Of a DNA stretch of 64,000 bases, positions 20,794-28,976 are shown in pieces (the stretch's first letter is position 1; every line of letters begins with the position of its first letter). A program made the position numbers and the translations under genes. Source of the DNA: Meiothermus cerbereus DSM 11376 (GTDB taxonomy: Bacteria; Deinococcota; Deinococci; Deinococcales; Thermaceae). The stretch covers positions 62,001 to 126,000 of the forward strand of contig NZ_JHVI01000001.1 in assembly GCF_000620065.1 (NCBI RefSeq), read 5' to 3'. Below the pieces are notes generated by a model. The model was not told the DNA's origin. It did not search any database and saw nothing but the letters and a program-made list of their open reading frames with translations.

Positions 20794-20822
20794 ACTATAG
20801 CGGCTATGGCCAATTGTTTCAA
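20794..20822 (-). promoter_or_regulatory. sigma-70 type promoter of the rplU operon
   Basis: On the minus strand TTGAAA (20822-20817) and TATAGT (20799-20794) are separated by exactly 17 nt. This is the clearest full -35/-10 promoter in the window and gives an rplU leader of about 75-80 nt. Confidence 0.7.
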
Positions 20823-20948
20823 GTGCTTGTCGCGGCCTCGCGGCCCCAGTGGGGGCGCTTGCTGGAAACTTCCAAAAATGTGGTAGGCTCTCTTTTGCGG
20901 ATGGGCAGGAGTTTCCAAACCTGCTCCCGCCCTCGGCGGAGGCTTAGA

Positions 20949-21515
20949 TTGATAAGCACAAGCTCTGTCGTTGATTACGCTGAAAAGGTGCGCCAGCTGG
21001 TCAAACCTGAGCGCTACGAACATATTCTGCGGGTAGCCGAGTTGGCCGCCCAGATTGCCGCAGCCAACGGGCTTGACCAGGAGAAAGCTTATTTGGCAGC
21101 AATCCTGCACGACGCGGCGCGCGACCTCAGCGCCGAACGCCTGCAGCAGCTTGCTCCACCCGAAAACGATATCGAGCGTCAGAATCCCCTGGCCCTGCAT
21201 GGGCGGGCGGGCCGACGACTGGCCCAGGAATGGGGCATCGAGGATCAAGAGGTGCTCGAGGCCATCGAGGGCCACGTCTACGGGGTTGATCCCGAACATA
21301 AAATCGGCATGGCGCTCTACATCGCCGATGTCTCCGAGCCGGGCCGCGGGGTCAATCAGGAGATCCGCGAAATGGCGCTGGCGGGGCAGCTCGAGGAGGC
21401 CTACCAGAAAGCCGTGATCTGCAAAGTCCGGTATCTGCAGAAAAAGGGCATCGAGCCCCACCCGCGCACCTGGGCCGCCTATCAAGCGCTGCGAGCAGCG
21501 CCAGATGAGCCATAG
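20949..21515 (+). CDS. yqeK: YqeK-type HD-domain hydrolase (predicted symmetrical Ap4A hydrolase)
   Basis: The 188-residue protein has the HD-domain ligands [19 protein letters not shown] and [14 protein letters not shown], and the YqeK-typical ending (IADVSEPGR ... [19 protein letters not shown]). YqeK proteins cleave diadenosine tetraphosphate to ADP. The TTG at 20949 is preceded by GGAGG at a good distance, so it is the likely start. It lies divergent from rplU and upstream of an LCP gene; the yqeK-LCP-rsfS grouping is common, although here rsfS is on the other strand. Confidence 0.82.
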   Translation: MISTSSVVDYAEKVRQLVKPERYEHILRVAELAAQIAAANGLDQEKAYLAAILHDAARDLSAERLQQLAPPENDIERQNPLALHGRAGRRLAQEWGIEDQEVLEAIEGHVYGVDPEHKIGMALYIADVSEPGRGVNQEIREMALAGQLEEAYQKAVICKVRYLQKKGIEPHPRTWAAYQALRAAPDEP

Positions 21516-21530
21516 CCCACCATGCCTCTA

Positions 21531-21657
21531 ATACCAGATTCGGTTAGTTCGTCACCGAACGGTGACGAACTAACCCGACCGAAGGGAGTGCTCTAGGATT
21601 CAAAAAGATAGCCTCTTAGCGCTTTTTGTTTGAAGATTATCTTTTTGAATCCGGTAT
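21531..21657. mobile_element. MITE-like element, copy B (127 bp)
   Basis: Sequence and structure appear the same as the copy at 11410-11536, in the same orientation, with ends ATACCAGATT and CCGGTAT. It lies between yqeK and the LCP gene, which run in the same direction, and could separate their transcripts. Confidence 0.75.
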
Positions 21658-21705
21658 AACCTGCTATGTGGCCCAGCCGGGAAGGCCATAGGCCGTTCAA
21701 TTTTG

Positions 21706-21711
21706 TAATCT
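21706..21711 (+). promoter_or_regulatory. -10 box, leaderless promoter of LCP gene
   Basis: TAATCT ends 7 nt before the ATG at 21719, which favours that start over the GTG two codons upstream. Confidence 0.45.
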
Positions 21712-21718
21712 AGTGGTC

Positions 21719-22975
21719 ATGGCGCAACCGCACAGACCCCCCCACAGCAAATCGGGGTCGTTGGCTTACCACCGGGCTGGGCCACGCTTTTCACTAATTT
21801 TTCTGGGGCTGGCCCTGCTGGCCCTGGCCGGGGCCCTGGCCTATGGGCCTGCGCTTCAGGAAGTGCGGGCTGGGCTGTTTGGCGAATACCAGGGAGGCAG
21901 CCCTCCCGAAGAGCTCAGTCTGGTGGTCGCAGCCCGCGACACCGAATACTGCGGCTACCATACCCCCTGCGGACCGGGGCTACGCACCGATACCATCTTT
22001 TATATGCGCTTGCGCGGCTCGGAGGCCACCGTGGTGGCCATTCCCCGCGATTTGCGCTACAGCGGCGAAACGCCAGCAGGCTACTTCGAGGGCAAGATTA
22101 ACGCCGTCTACGAGCGAGGGGGTGGGGCCGATGCCCTGCGCCTAGCAGTAGAAGACCTGCTGGGTGTACCGGTGCAGCATTACCTGATTCTAACCTTTGA
22201 AGCCGTGATGAAGCTGGTGAATGCGGTGGACGGGGTGGATGTGGTGCTGCCCTATCCCATGAAGTACACCGACCGGGCCGCCGGGCTGTACATAGATTTT
22301 CCGGCAGGGCCCGTGCACCTCGACGGCAAAGATGCCGTTAAGTACATGCGCTTTCGCCGCTGGGAAGGCTCCGACCTGGGCCGGCTGGATCGCATTAAGG
22401 AGGTGATGGGGCTGGCCCTCCGCAAGGCCCAAAGCCCCCGCTACTGGCCGCGCCTGCCGGGGGTTGCCAGCGCGGTATGGGACTCCCTCGAGACCAGCCT
22501 TCCCGCCAGCGAAGCCCTGCGGCTGCTGCCCAGCCTGCGTAGCCTGAGCCTGAGGAGCGCTACCCTGCCCACGCTGGAGGAGGGCAACTACCTGATCCTC
22601 GACCAGGCCGCCATGTCTTCCTTTACCGCCGGGCTCCTGGGCCACGCCTCCGATGCCGAGGCGATGGCCCGGCTGGTGCAGGCCGAGGCCCTGGGTCTCA
22701 AAAGCCTTTTGCTCGACCAGAGCGGTACTAGGCTGGGTGAGCGTTACCGCCAGGGCTTTATAGAAATGGGCATTCCCGCGCCCGACGTGCAGGTGGGGGA
22801 GGTAGGGGGCTCGAGCATGGTTCTGGTGCGCAGCGGGGTTTCGGTGGTGGGGCGTGAATCCCCGGCGTTCTTGCTGGCCAAAGATTACGCCGATCTGCTC
22901 CACCTGCCCCTGCAAACCCGCATTCGCCTCGAGCCCAGGGGTTACGATGTGATTATTGTGCTGGGGCCCGCCTGA
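21719..22975 (+). CDS. LytR-CpsA-Psr (LCP) family cell-envelope protein
   Basis: The 418-residue protein has one N-terminal membrane anchor (LIFLGLALLALAGALAYGPAL) and an extracellular LCP domain with RTDTIFYMRL, VVAIPRDLRY, GKINAVYERGG, and the arginine-rich RFRRWEGSDLGRLDRIKEV. LCP enzymes transfer lipid-linked glycopolymers to the cell wall. A C-terminal region (about residues 320-418: LVQAEALGLKSLLLDQSG ... VLVRSG) resembles the LytR_C domain. It may act on S-layer-associated secondary polymers, which is an inference. Confidence 0.88.
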   Translation: MAQPHRPPHSKSGSLAYHRAGPRFSLIFLGLALLALAGALAYGPALQEVRAGLFGEYQGGSPPEELSLVVAARDTEYCGYHTPCGPGLRTDTIFYMRLRGSEATVVAIPRDLRYSGETPAGYFEGKINAVYERGGGADALRLAVEDLLGVPVQHYLILTFEAVMKLVNAVDGVDVVLPYPMKYTDRAAGLYIDFPAGPVHLDGKDAVKYMRFRRWEGSDLGRLDRIKEVMGLALRKAQSPRYWPRLPGVASAVWDSLETSLPASEALRLLPSLRSLSLRSATLPTLEEGNYLILDQAAMSSFTAGLLGHASDAEAMARLVQAEALGLKSLLLDQSGTRLGERYRQGFIEMGIPAPDVQVGEVGGSSMVLVRSGVSVVGRESPAFLLAKDYADLLHLPLQTRIRLEPRGYDVIIVLGPA

Positions 22976-23018
22976 GCAAGCATCCCTTGCGCGGCCTCCT
23001 GCACCCCGGGGCCCGCTG

Positions 23019-23201
23019 CTACTCGTCGGGCAGGGGCTCGTCGTCGGGGTCGAAGGCGTAGTAAAACTTGAGCGGATGCACCTCGACCACCCGCAGCACC
23101 TCGCCGCATTCGGGACACTCCACCTCGAGGCCCACCCAGGGGTTGGGCACCTCGATCAGCTCGCTACAGACCGGACATTGTGCAGCTTCCAGGGTTTCCA
23201 T
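23019..23201 (-). CDS. LysW-like zinc-ribbon small protein (60 aa)
   Basis: This acidic 60-residue protein has paired CPVC (residues 9-12) and CPEC zinc-ribbon knuckles and a layout like LysW/ArgW, the amino-group carrier proteins of Thermus lysine biosynthesis. It ends EPLPDE instead of the EDWGE-type tail on which LysW carries its cargo, so a carrier role is doubtful. The ATG at 23201 has an excellent GGGAGGTGA ribosome binding site; the longer upstream frame is not conserved in character. No lysine gene adjoins it. Confidence 0.65.
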   Translation of the reverse strand: METLEAAQCPVCSELIEVPNPWVGLEVECPECGEVLRVVEVHPLKFYYAFDPDDEPLPDE

Positions 23202-23349
23202 GCTCACCTCCCACAGCTTTGACCGCACCCAAACTGTTGTACCCAGCACCAGCATGGCAGGTTGGGGTGGATCGAATGTCCCAGCGCGACTGTTACAGCT
23301 CGAGTCGTAGCCACCGGGCAACAACCCATGCTGGTTTTCAGCACCAGCT

Positions 23350-23379
23350 TATCGCACTCTTCACAGGCGTTATCTCCGA
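23350..23379. repeat. diverged REP-like fragment R3
   Basis: TATCGCACTCTTCACAGGCG resembles the left part of 18285-18342 with a few changes. It precedes the deoC promoter. Confidence 0.45.
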
Positions 23380-23405
23380 ACCCTACAGGCTGGCTGGCGC
23401 TAAGC

Positions 23406-23411
23406 TATAAT
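23406..23411 (+). promoter_or_regulatory. -10 box of deoC promoter
   Basis: TATAAT lies 31 nt before the deoC ATG. GAGG sits about 7 nt before the ATG, so this gene has a conventional short leader. No good -35 is visible. Confidence 0.45.
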
Positions 23412-23442
23412 CGGCTGTACTCGAGCCCTACGAGGCCCACTT

Positions 23443-24426
23443 ATGGCAACCGCAACCATACCTCAAGCCCATCCACTGCCGGAACGCAACCCCGGCACCC
23501 CCTTCGATCCCGGTGTGCTCGAGGGCGCTCTGGTCAACAAGAGCGCCGTTGAGCGTCGGGCCGCCACTCTGCCCACCCGCCGTACCGTCAAGAAGGAGTG
23601 GCAGGCGGCCTGGCTTCTTCACGCCATCAAAACCATAGACCTCACCACCCTCTCGGGCGACGACACCCCCGGCACGGTGCGACGCCTGTGCGCCAAAGCC
23701 CGCCAGCCGGTACGCCCAGAGCTCCTGCGGGATCTGGGTGTGCCTCACCTGCGGCTCACCACCGGCGCAGTCTGCGTTTATCACGAAATGGTGCCCACTG
23801 CGGTAGCTGCCCTCGAGGGCTCCGGCATCCCGGTGGCTGCGGTTTCGACGGGGTTCCCGGCGGGCCTCAATCCGCACCGCCTCAAGCTGCAAGAAATTGA
23901 GGCCTCGGTAGCGGCTGGGGCCAGCGAAATAGACATCGTCATCTCGCGCCGCCATGTCCTCCTGGGCAACTGGAAGGCCCTCTACCAGGAGGTGCGTGAC
24001 TTCCGCGAGGCCTGCGGCCCGGCCCACATGAAAAGCATCCTGGCGGTGGGCGAGCTGGGTACCTTCAAGAATATCTATAAAGCCAGCATGGTCTGCATGC
24101 AGGCCGGCTCCGATTTCATCAAAACCTCCACCGGCAAAGAAGCCGTTAATGCCACCCTGCAAAACAGCCTAGTGATGGTTCGGGCCATCCGGACTTTCTA
24201 CCAGCAGACCGGCTACAAAGTAGGCTTCAAGCCCGCCGGGGGCATCCGCACCGCCAAGCAGGCCCTGGACTGGCTCATCCTGATGAAAGAAGAACTCGGC
24301 CACGAATGGATGCAGCCCCACCTCTTCCGGATTGGGGCCAGCGCCCTTCTGAACGACATCGAACGGCAGCTCGAGCACTTCGCTTACGGGCGCTATGCCT
24401 CCATGCAGTACCAGCCGCTGGGATAA
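23443..24426 (+). CDS. deoC: deoxyribose-phosphate aldolase
   Basis: The 327-residue enzyme cleaves 2-deoxyribose-5-phosphate to glyceraldehyde-3-phosphate and acetaldehyde. The Schiff-base lysine is Lys227 in FIKTSTGK and the second catalytic lysine is Lys263 in GFKPAGGIRT. It has about 70 extra N-terminal residues compared with short bacterial DeoC and so resembles the longer, animal-like class. An aldehyde dehydrogenase gene follows after 72 bp and could oxidise the acetaldehyde formed. Confidence 0.93.
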   Translation: MATATIPQAHPLPERNPGTPFDPGVLEGALVNKSAVERRAATLPTRRTVKKEWQAAWLLHAIKTIDLTTLSGDDTPGTVRRLCAKARQPVRPELLRDLGVPHLRLTTGAVCVYHEMVPTAVAALEGSGIPVAAVSTGFPAGLNPHRLKLQEIEASVAAGASEIDIVISRRHVLLGNWKALYQEVRDFREACGPAHMKSILAVGELGTFKNIYKASMVCMQAGSDFIKTSTGKEAVNATLQNSLVMVRAIRTFYQQTGYKVGFKPAGGIRTAKQALDWLILMKEELGHEWMQPHLFRIGASALLNDIERQLEHFAYGRYASMQYQPLG

Positions 24427-24498
24427 AAGCAGCGGCGCGCAAAACTCGAGCGTGGTCGGCCCAGAGCCATATTGCACTATCAAATCCAGGAGCCACCC

Positions 24499-26859
24499 AT
24501 GACCCTCACAGAAATTATGGAAACCCTCCCCTACGGCCCCGCCCCCGAGGCTGCCCAGCCCGCCATGGACTGGCTCAAAGCCCATAAGGGCAAATTTCAG
24601 CTTTTCATCGCGGGCAAGTGGCGCAACCCCGCCAGCAAGGAATGGTTCACCACCATCAACCCGGCCACCGCCCAGAAGCTGGCCGAAGTGGCCCAGGCCA
24701 GCGCCGCCGACGTGGACGAGGCCGTCAAGGCGGCCCGCAAAGCCTTTGCAGGCTGGAGCCAGACCAAGGGCCATGTGCGGGCCCGCTACCTGTATGCCAT
24801 GGCCCGCCAGATTCAGAAGCACGCCCGCCTGTTTGCCGTGCTGGAAACCCTGGACAATGGCAAGCCCATCCGCGAGACCCGCGATATCGACATTCCCCTG
24901 GTAGCCCGCCACTTCTACTACCACGCCGGCTGGGCCCAGCTTATGGAAAGCGAGCTGGCGGGCTATGCGCCATTGGGCGTGGTGGGGCAGATCATCCCCT
25001 GGAACTTTCCCCTGCTGATGCTGGCCTGGAAGGTAGCCCCCGCGCTGGCCATGGGCAACACGGTGGTGCTCAAGCCCGCCGAGTTTACCCCCCTGACCGC
25101 ACTGCTGTTTGCAGAAATCTGTCAGAACATCGGCCTTCCGCCGGGCGTGGTCAACATCATTACCGGCGACGGTAAAACCGGTGCAGCCCTGGTGGAGCAC
25201 CCCGGTGTCGACAAAATTGCCTTTACCGGCTCCACCGAGGTGGGGCGAATCATCCGCAAGGCCACCGCTGGAAGCGGCAAAAAGCTCTCGCTCGAGCTGG
25301 GGGGCAAGTCGCCTTTTGTGGTGTTCGAGGATGCCGACCTCGACAGCGCCGTAGAGGGTGTGGTGGATGCCATCTGGTTCAACCAGGGGCAGGTCTGCTG
25401 TGCGGGCTCGAGGCTCTTGGTGCAGGAGGGCATCGCCGAAAATATGTACACCAAACTTCGCGCCCGCATGGAAAAACTGCGGGTAGGTGATCCGCTGGAC
25501 AAGGCGGTGGACATCGGGGCCATCATCGCGCCCGTGCAACTACAAAAAATCCAGCAGTTGGTGCAAAAGGGCGTAGAGGAAGGGGCCAAACTCTGGCAAC
25601 CGAGCTGGGCTGTCCCTGCCGAGGGCTGCTTCTACCCCCCCACCCTTTTCACCGAGGTGGCCCCCGCCTCGACCATCGCCCAGGAAGAGATCTTCGGGCC
25701 GGTGCTGGCCGCCCTGACCTTCCGCACCCCCGAGGAGGCCGTCCGGCTGGCCAACAACACCCGTTACGGCCTGGCCGCCTCCATCTGGAGCGAGGACATC
25801 AACCTGGCCCTCGACGTTGCCACCCAGATTAAGGCGGGCACCATCTGGATCAACAGCACCAACCTCTTCGATGCCGCCAGCGGCTTTGGCGGCTACCGCG
25901 AGTCGGGCTTTGGGCGCGAGGGGGGCAAAGAGGGGCTGTGGGAGTACGTCAAGAAAATCGAGCAGCATCGTACCGCCCAGGGCCAAACGTCCAGTGCCCG
26001 GGGCCTCACAGCCAGGGCCAGCGCCGAGTCCCTCCCCCCCATTGACCGCACCGCCAAACTCTTCATCGGGGGTAAGCAGGTTCGCCCCGATAGCGGCTAC
26101 AGCAAGGCTGTGTACGCCCCGGATGGGCGCCTGGTGGGCGAGGTGGGGCTGGGCAACCGCAAGGACATCCGCAACGCCGTGGAAGCCGCCCGCTCAGCCC
26201 AGGAGGGCTGGCGCAAAACCGCTGCACACAGCAAGGCCCAGATCCTTTACTTCCTGGCCGAAAACCTCTCCGAGCGGGCCGAGGAGTTTGCCCGCCGCCT
26301 CAGCGAGCAGACCGGGCAGGATGGAGGGGCCGAGGTCGAGGCGGCCCTCGAGGCCCTGTTCACCGCCGCAGCCTGGGCCGACAAATACGAGGGCCTGGTG
26401 CACCCCACCCCGCTCCGCAACGTAACCCTGGCCATCCCGGAACCGATTGGGGTAATGGGCATTCTCTGCCCCGACGACCAGCCCCTGCTGGCGCTGGCCC
26501 GCCTGGCTGGAACCGCCCTGGCCATGGGCAACACCCTGGTGGTGGTGCCTTCGCCGCTGGCCCCCTTGAGCGCCACCGATTTTTATCAGGTGCTGGAGAC
26601 CTCCGACGTCCCTGCCGGAACCTTTAACATCGTCACCGGCGAGCGCGACGAATTAGCCCGTACCCTGGCCGAGCACGACGACGTGGACGCCGTCTGGTAC
26701 GCCGGCCCGCAGGCGGCGTGGGCCCTGGTGGAAAAGGCCAGCGCTGGCAATATGAAGCGCACCTGGACCCTGCCCCATAGCGGCCCGCTGCCCGACACCC
26801 AGGAGATTCTGCGGCAGGCCACCCAGGTCAAAAACATCTGGGTTCCCTACGGCGCCTAA
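24499..26859 (+). CDS. two-domain aldehyde dehydrogenase (ALDH16-like)
   Basis: This 786-residue protein joins a complete NAD-dependent aldehyde dehydrogenase (about 1-490; general base Glu266 in LELGGKSPF, catalytic Cys300 in GQVCCAGSR) to a second, shortened ALDH-like domain (about 515-786) that keeps the cofactor-fold features but has no catalytic cysteine region. This is the arrangement of the ALDH16 family. ATG 24499 has AGGAG 8 nt upstream. Lying behind deoC, it likely converts acetaldehyde to acetate in deoxyribose use. Its stop overlaps the stop of the convergent gene by 4 nt. Confidence 0.85.
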   Translation: MTLTEIMETLPYGPAPEAAQPAMDWLKAHKGKFQLFIAGKWRNPASKEWFTTINPATAQKLAEVAQASAADVDEAVKAARKAFAGWSQTKGHVRARYLYAMARQIQKHARLFAVLETLDNGKPIRETRDIDIPLVARHFYYHAGWAQLMESELAGYAPLGVVGQIIPWNFPLLMLAWKVAPALAMGNTVVLKPAEFTPLTALLFAEICQNIGLPPGVVNIITGDGKTGAALVEHPGVDKIAFTGSTEVGRIIRKATAGSGKKLSLELGGKSPFVVFEDADLDSAVEGVVDAIWFNQGQVCCAGSRLLVQEGIAENMYTKLRARMEKLRVGDPLDKAVDIGAIIAPVQLQKIQQLVQKGVEEGAKLWQPSWAVPAEGCFYPPTLFTEVAPASTIAQEEIFGPVLAALTFRTPEEAVRLANNTRYGLAASIWSEDINLALDVATQIKAGTIWINSTNLFDAASGFGGYRESGFGREGGKEGLWEYVKKIEQHRTAQGQTSSARGLTARASAESLPPIDRTAKLFIGGKQVRPDSGYSKAVYAPDGRLVGEVGLGNRKDIRNAVEAARSAQEGWRKTAAHSKAQILYFLAENLSERAEEFARRLSEQTGQDGGAEVEAALEALFTAAAWADKYEGLVHPTPLRNVTLAIPEPIGVMGILCPDDQPLLALARLAGTALAMGNTLVVVPSPLAPLSATDFYQVLETSDVPAGTFNIVTGERDELARTLAEHDDVDAVWYAGPQAAWALVEKASAGNMKRTWTLPHSGPLPDTQEILRQATQVKNIWVPYGA

Positions 26860-27575
26860 AGGGAAGTTTCGTAGCGCGGCAAGCGGGGCCCCAGACTCAG
26901 GCGGGCGGTGCCCAACAAAAAAGCCAGCTTGAACCAGTCCCACTGGGTATAGGGGGCCAGAAAGGGGCCGGGGCGGGCCCCTTTCGCAAAGCGCTGCAGG
27001 TCGGCCTCGAGGCTGGGCAGGCCCAGCAGTTCGCGCTGCAACGCCACCACCTCGAGGGCCTCCGAGGGCCACTCCCCCAGACCGCCCAGGCCAAAGGTGG
27101 CAAAAAGGGTGGGCCTGCCCTCAAAAGCCCGCGCCCGATCCACAATGTGGGCATAGGCCCGGGGGTCGGCCTCCCGCTTTTCTACGGCCACCCGCATTGG
27201 CCTTAGCGCCGCCTGGCGCAAAAGGGGGTCGTCGTCGGCGTGGGCCAGCAGCACGGCAGCCGCAAAAGCCCCTGCTGCCCCAACCACCCGCCTGCCCGGC
27301 CAGCCCGTTTGAATCGCCTCCCAGAGCAGCCTATTGGAGGCCTCCACAGCCGACAGGTAGCCCCGCACCAGAGCAGGCTGGGGCTGTGGGTATCTACGCA
27401 GGGCGGCATGAAAAACAAACGGCAGGGGCACGCCTCTAGCCACAGCCTCTTTCTCGGCTGCTTTGAGGCGGGCGGCAAACTCGGGCATGCTGCGCTTGGC
27501 CCGCCCGACCGCAAGAATCCAATCCTGTTGGGTAAAAAACAAACGCAGCAACCTACCTCGCAGCTCCCAGTTCAT
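26856..27575 (-). CDS. hypothetical protein (about 239 aa)
   Basis: No family is recognised. The protein is basic and alanine/leucine rich, with mostly helical pattern (FAARLKAAEKEAVARG, AAGAFAAAVLLAHADDDPLLRQAAL) and no convincing signal peptide. HEAT-like helical repeats are possible. ATG 27575 is suggested because a TGTACT box ends 5 nt upstream; an in-frame GTG at 27587 is the alternative. It converges on the ALDH gene with a 4 nt stop overlap. Confidence 0.55.
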   Translation of the reverse strand: MNWELRGRLLRLFFTQQDWILAVGRAKRSMPEFAARLKAAEKEAVARGVPLPFVFHAALRRYPQPQPALVRGYLSAVEASNRLLWEAIQTGWPGRRVVGAAGAFAAAVLLAHADDDPLLRQAALRPMRVAVEKREADPRAYAHIVDRARAFEGRPTLFATFGLGGLGEWPSEALEVVALQRELLGLPSLEADLQRFAKGARPGPFLAPYTQWDWFKLAFLLGTARLSLGPRLPRYETSL

Positions 27576-27656
27576 GGCGCAGTACACCCAGAAAAACTGG
27601 CTTCATCAAGCGTGGGCAAAAGCCGGCGCAAGCCTTGCTGGTAAAAATTGCCCCCT

Positions 27657-28112
27657 TCAGGCAACCCCCTCAAACCGCAGCAACCACTCCTTAACACCCT
27701 CGCGCCCGGCAAACCCGCCCAGGCGACCATCGGCGTGGATGACCCGCTGGGCCGGAACCACCAGGAAGAACGGACAGGCCCGCATACCCGCCCCCACCGC
27801 CCTGGGGGAAAGGCCACACAAGCGCCCCATCTGGGCATAGCTGCGGGTCTGGCCCATGGGAATACGCCGAACCTCCTCATACAAAGCTGCCCGCCTTGGC
27901 TCGAGGCCCCCATAATCCAGGGGCACCTGCAAAAAAGTCTCGCCCCTGCCGGAAAAATAACCCTGTACCCGCCGGGCCAGGTCGTGCAGCAAGGGGTTGG
28001 GGCGCTCTGGCAGACCCTCGCCCAGCACCAGCAGCTCCAGCGACTGCAAGGTCTGGGTGCTGGCCCTGGCGTATAAGGGGCCAATGGGGGTGGGAATCAG
28101 CAGGCTGTACAT
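27657..28112 (-). CDS. alkyltransferase-like protein (ATL), Cys replaced by Ala
   Basis: The 151-residue protein has the O6-alkylguanine-DNA alkyltransferase fold: RRIPMGQTRSYAQMGRLCGLSPRAVGAGM is the DNA-binding helix-turn-helix with the arginine finger region. Where active enzymes have PCHR, this one has PAQR (residues 120-123, Ala121). Without the acceptor cysteine it cannot remove alkyl groups; such ATL proteins instead bind O6-alkylguanine and recruit nucleotide excision repair. An ATL with Ala at this place is known from Thermus thermophilus. The His-to-Gln change is less usual. Confidence 0.85.
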   Translation of the reverse strand: MYSLLIPTPIGPLYARASTQTLQSLELLVLGEGLPERPNPLLHDLARRVQGYFSGRGETFLQVPLDYGGLEPRRAALYEEVRRIPMGQTRSYAQMGRLCGLSPRAVGAGMRACPFFLVVPAQRVIHADGRLGGFAGREGVKEWLLRFEGVA

Positions 28113-28133
28113 AACAGCAAAGACAAACCCAGG

Positions 28134-28775
28134 TCATGACTTTTGTGCAGTTCGCGCGGCCTTCTCGGGTTTGCCGGTTTCCCTGGCGAGGGCGCCTTCC
28201 AACATCAGGTCGAGGAATTTGGTCATCTCGTCTGAGAGCTGTCGCCCTGGGGTATAGGCCGCCCAGCGCAACGCCGAGAGCAGGTACACATCGGCAATCG
28301 AACGGGAGATGCGCTCGAGCGACATGTCTTGCCGCAGCTGGCCCTGTGCTTTTAGTGGGCGCAGGATCTCGGCTATCAGGTCACCCAGGGGCAGGGCCTC
28401 GAAAGCTGCTTTGGCCCGCTGGGGGTCTGGGTTCAAAAGCTCGTAGGCCAGGGGCGATAGCAAGGCCCGCTCGCGCTCGCTCAGCGCGGCCAGGCGGTTC
28501 CACAAGCGGCGCAGGATCTGAAGCGGCGGCTCGCCCTGAGCCAATTCTGCCAGGGCCTGTTCGCGTAGCTCGCCCAGCTGTTGCGCCCCAAAATCGAGCA
28601 GCACAGCCTCTTTATAGGCGTAATAGTTGAAAAAAGTTCCCCGCGAAACGTGGGAAGCCTTGGCAATATCGGTGGCTGTGGTGTGGTGAAAACCCTTTTC
28701 ACGGAACAGGTTGATGGCGGTGCGGAAAATGCGGTCTCGACGGCGCTGCTTTTGCCTTTCCCGAAGCGTGGGCAT
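28134..28775 (-). CDS. TetR-family transcriptional regulator
   Basis: This 213-residue regulator has an N-terminal helix-turn-helix (RDRIFRTAINLFREKGFHHTTATDIAKASHVSRGTFFNYYAYKEAVL) and a helical ligand domain ending LDLMLEGALARETG. The ligand is unknown; NYYAYKEAVL-type recognition helices occur in several lipid and drug regulators. ATG 28775 sits 6 nt after a TACAAT box. It precedes the ATL gene on the same strand and is divergent from the PLD gene. Confidence 0.88.
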   Translation of the reverse strand: MPTLRERQKQRRRDRIFRTAINLFREKGFHHTTATDIAKASHVSRGTFFNYYAYKEAVLLDFGAQQLGELREQALAELAQGEPPLQILRRLWNRLAALSERERALLSPLAYELLNPDPQRAKAAFEALPLGDLIAEILRPLKAQGQLRQDMSLERISRSIADVYLLSALRWAAYTPGRQLSDEMTKFLDLMLEGALARETGKPEKAARTAQKS

Positions 28776-28781
28776 GATGAG

Positions 28782-28787
28782 ATTGTA
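28782..28787 (-). promoter_or_regulatory. -10 box, leaderless promoter of tetR gene
   Basis: TACAAT on the minus strand ends 6 nt before the ATG at 28775. Confidence 0.5.
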
Positions 28788-28976
28788 CCCAAGTCCAATA
28801 AAATGTGCTAGTCGGCACCTGGTCGGAAATATCTCTTCGCATAGCATAGGGTAGATCCCGGTAGAGCCGTTTCAGAAAACCACTTCGAGCTGAGGATGCG
28901 CTGCCCGTAGCCCACGTCCCTGGCCTCGACGGCAAACGAACAAAAGCTGCCCAGCGTTGTACAGTAGACATCTGCT

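Noticed and set aside
20949-21515. Longer start for the YqeK gene (open frame from 20214)
   Set aside because: The upstream part is antisense to rpmA and rplU; TTG 20949 has GGAGG and gives the normal family length.
24169-25539. 456-codon minus-strand frame across deoC and the ALDH gene
   Set aside because: It is antisense to two clear enzyme genes and has no motif or ribosome binding site.
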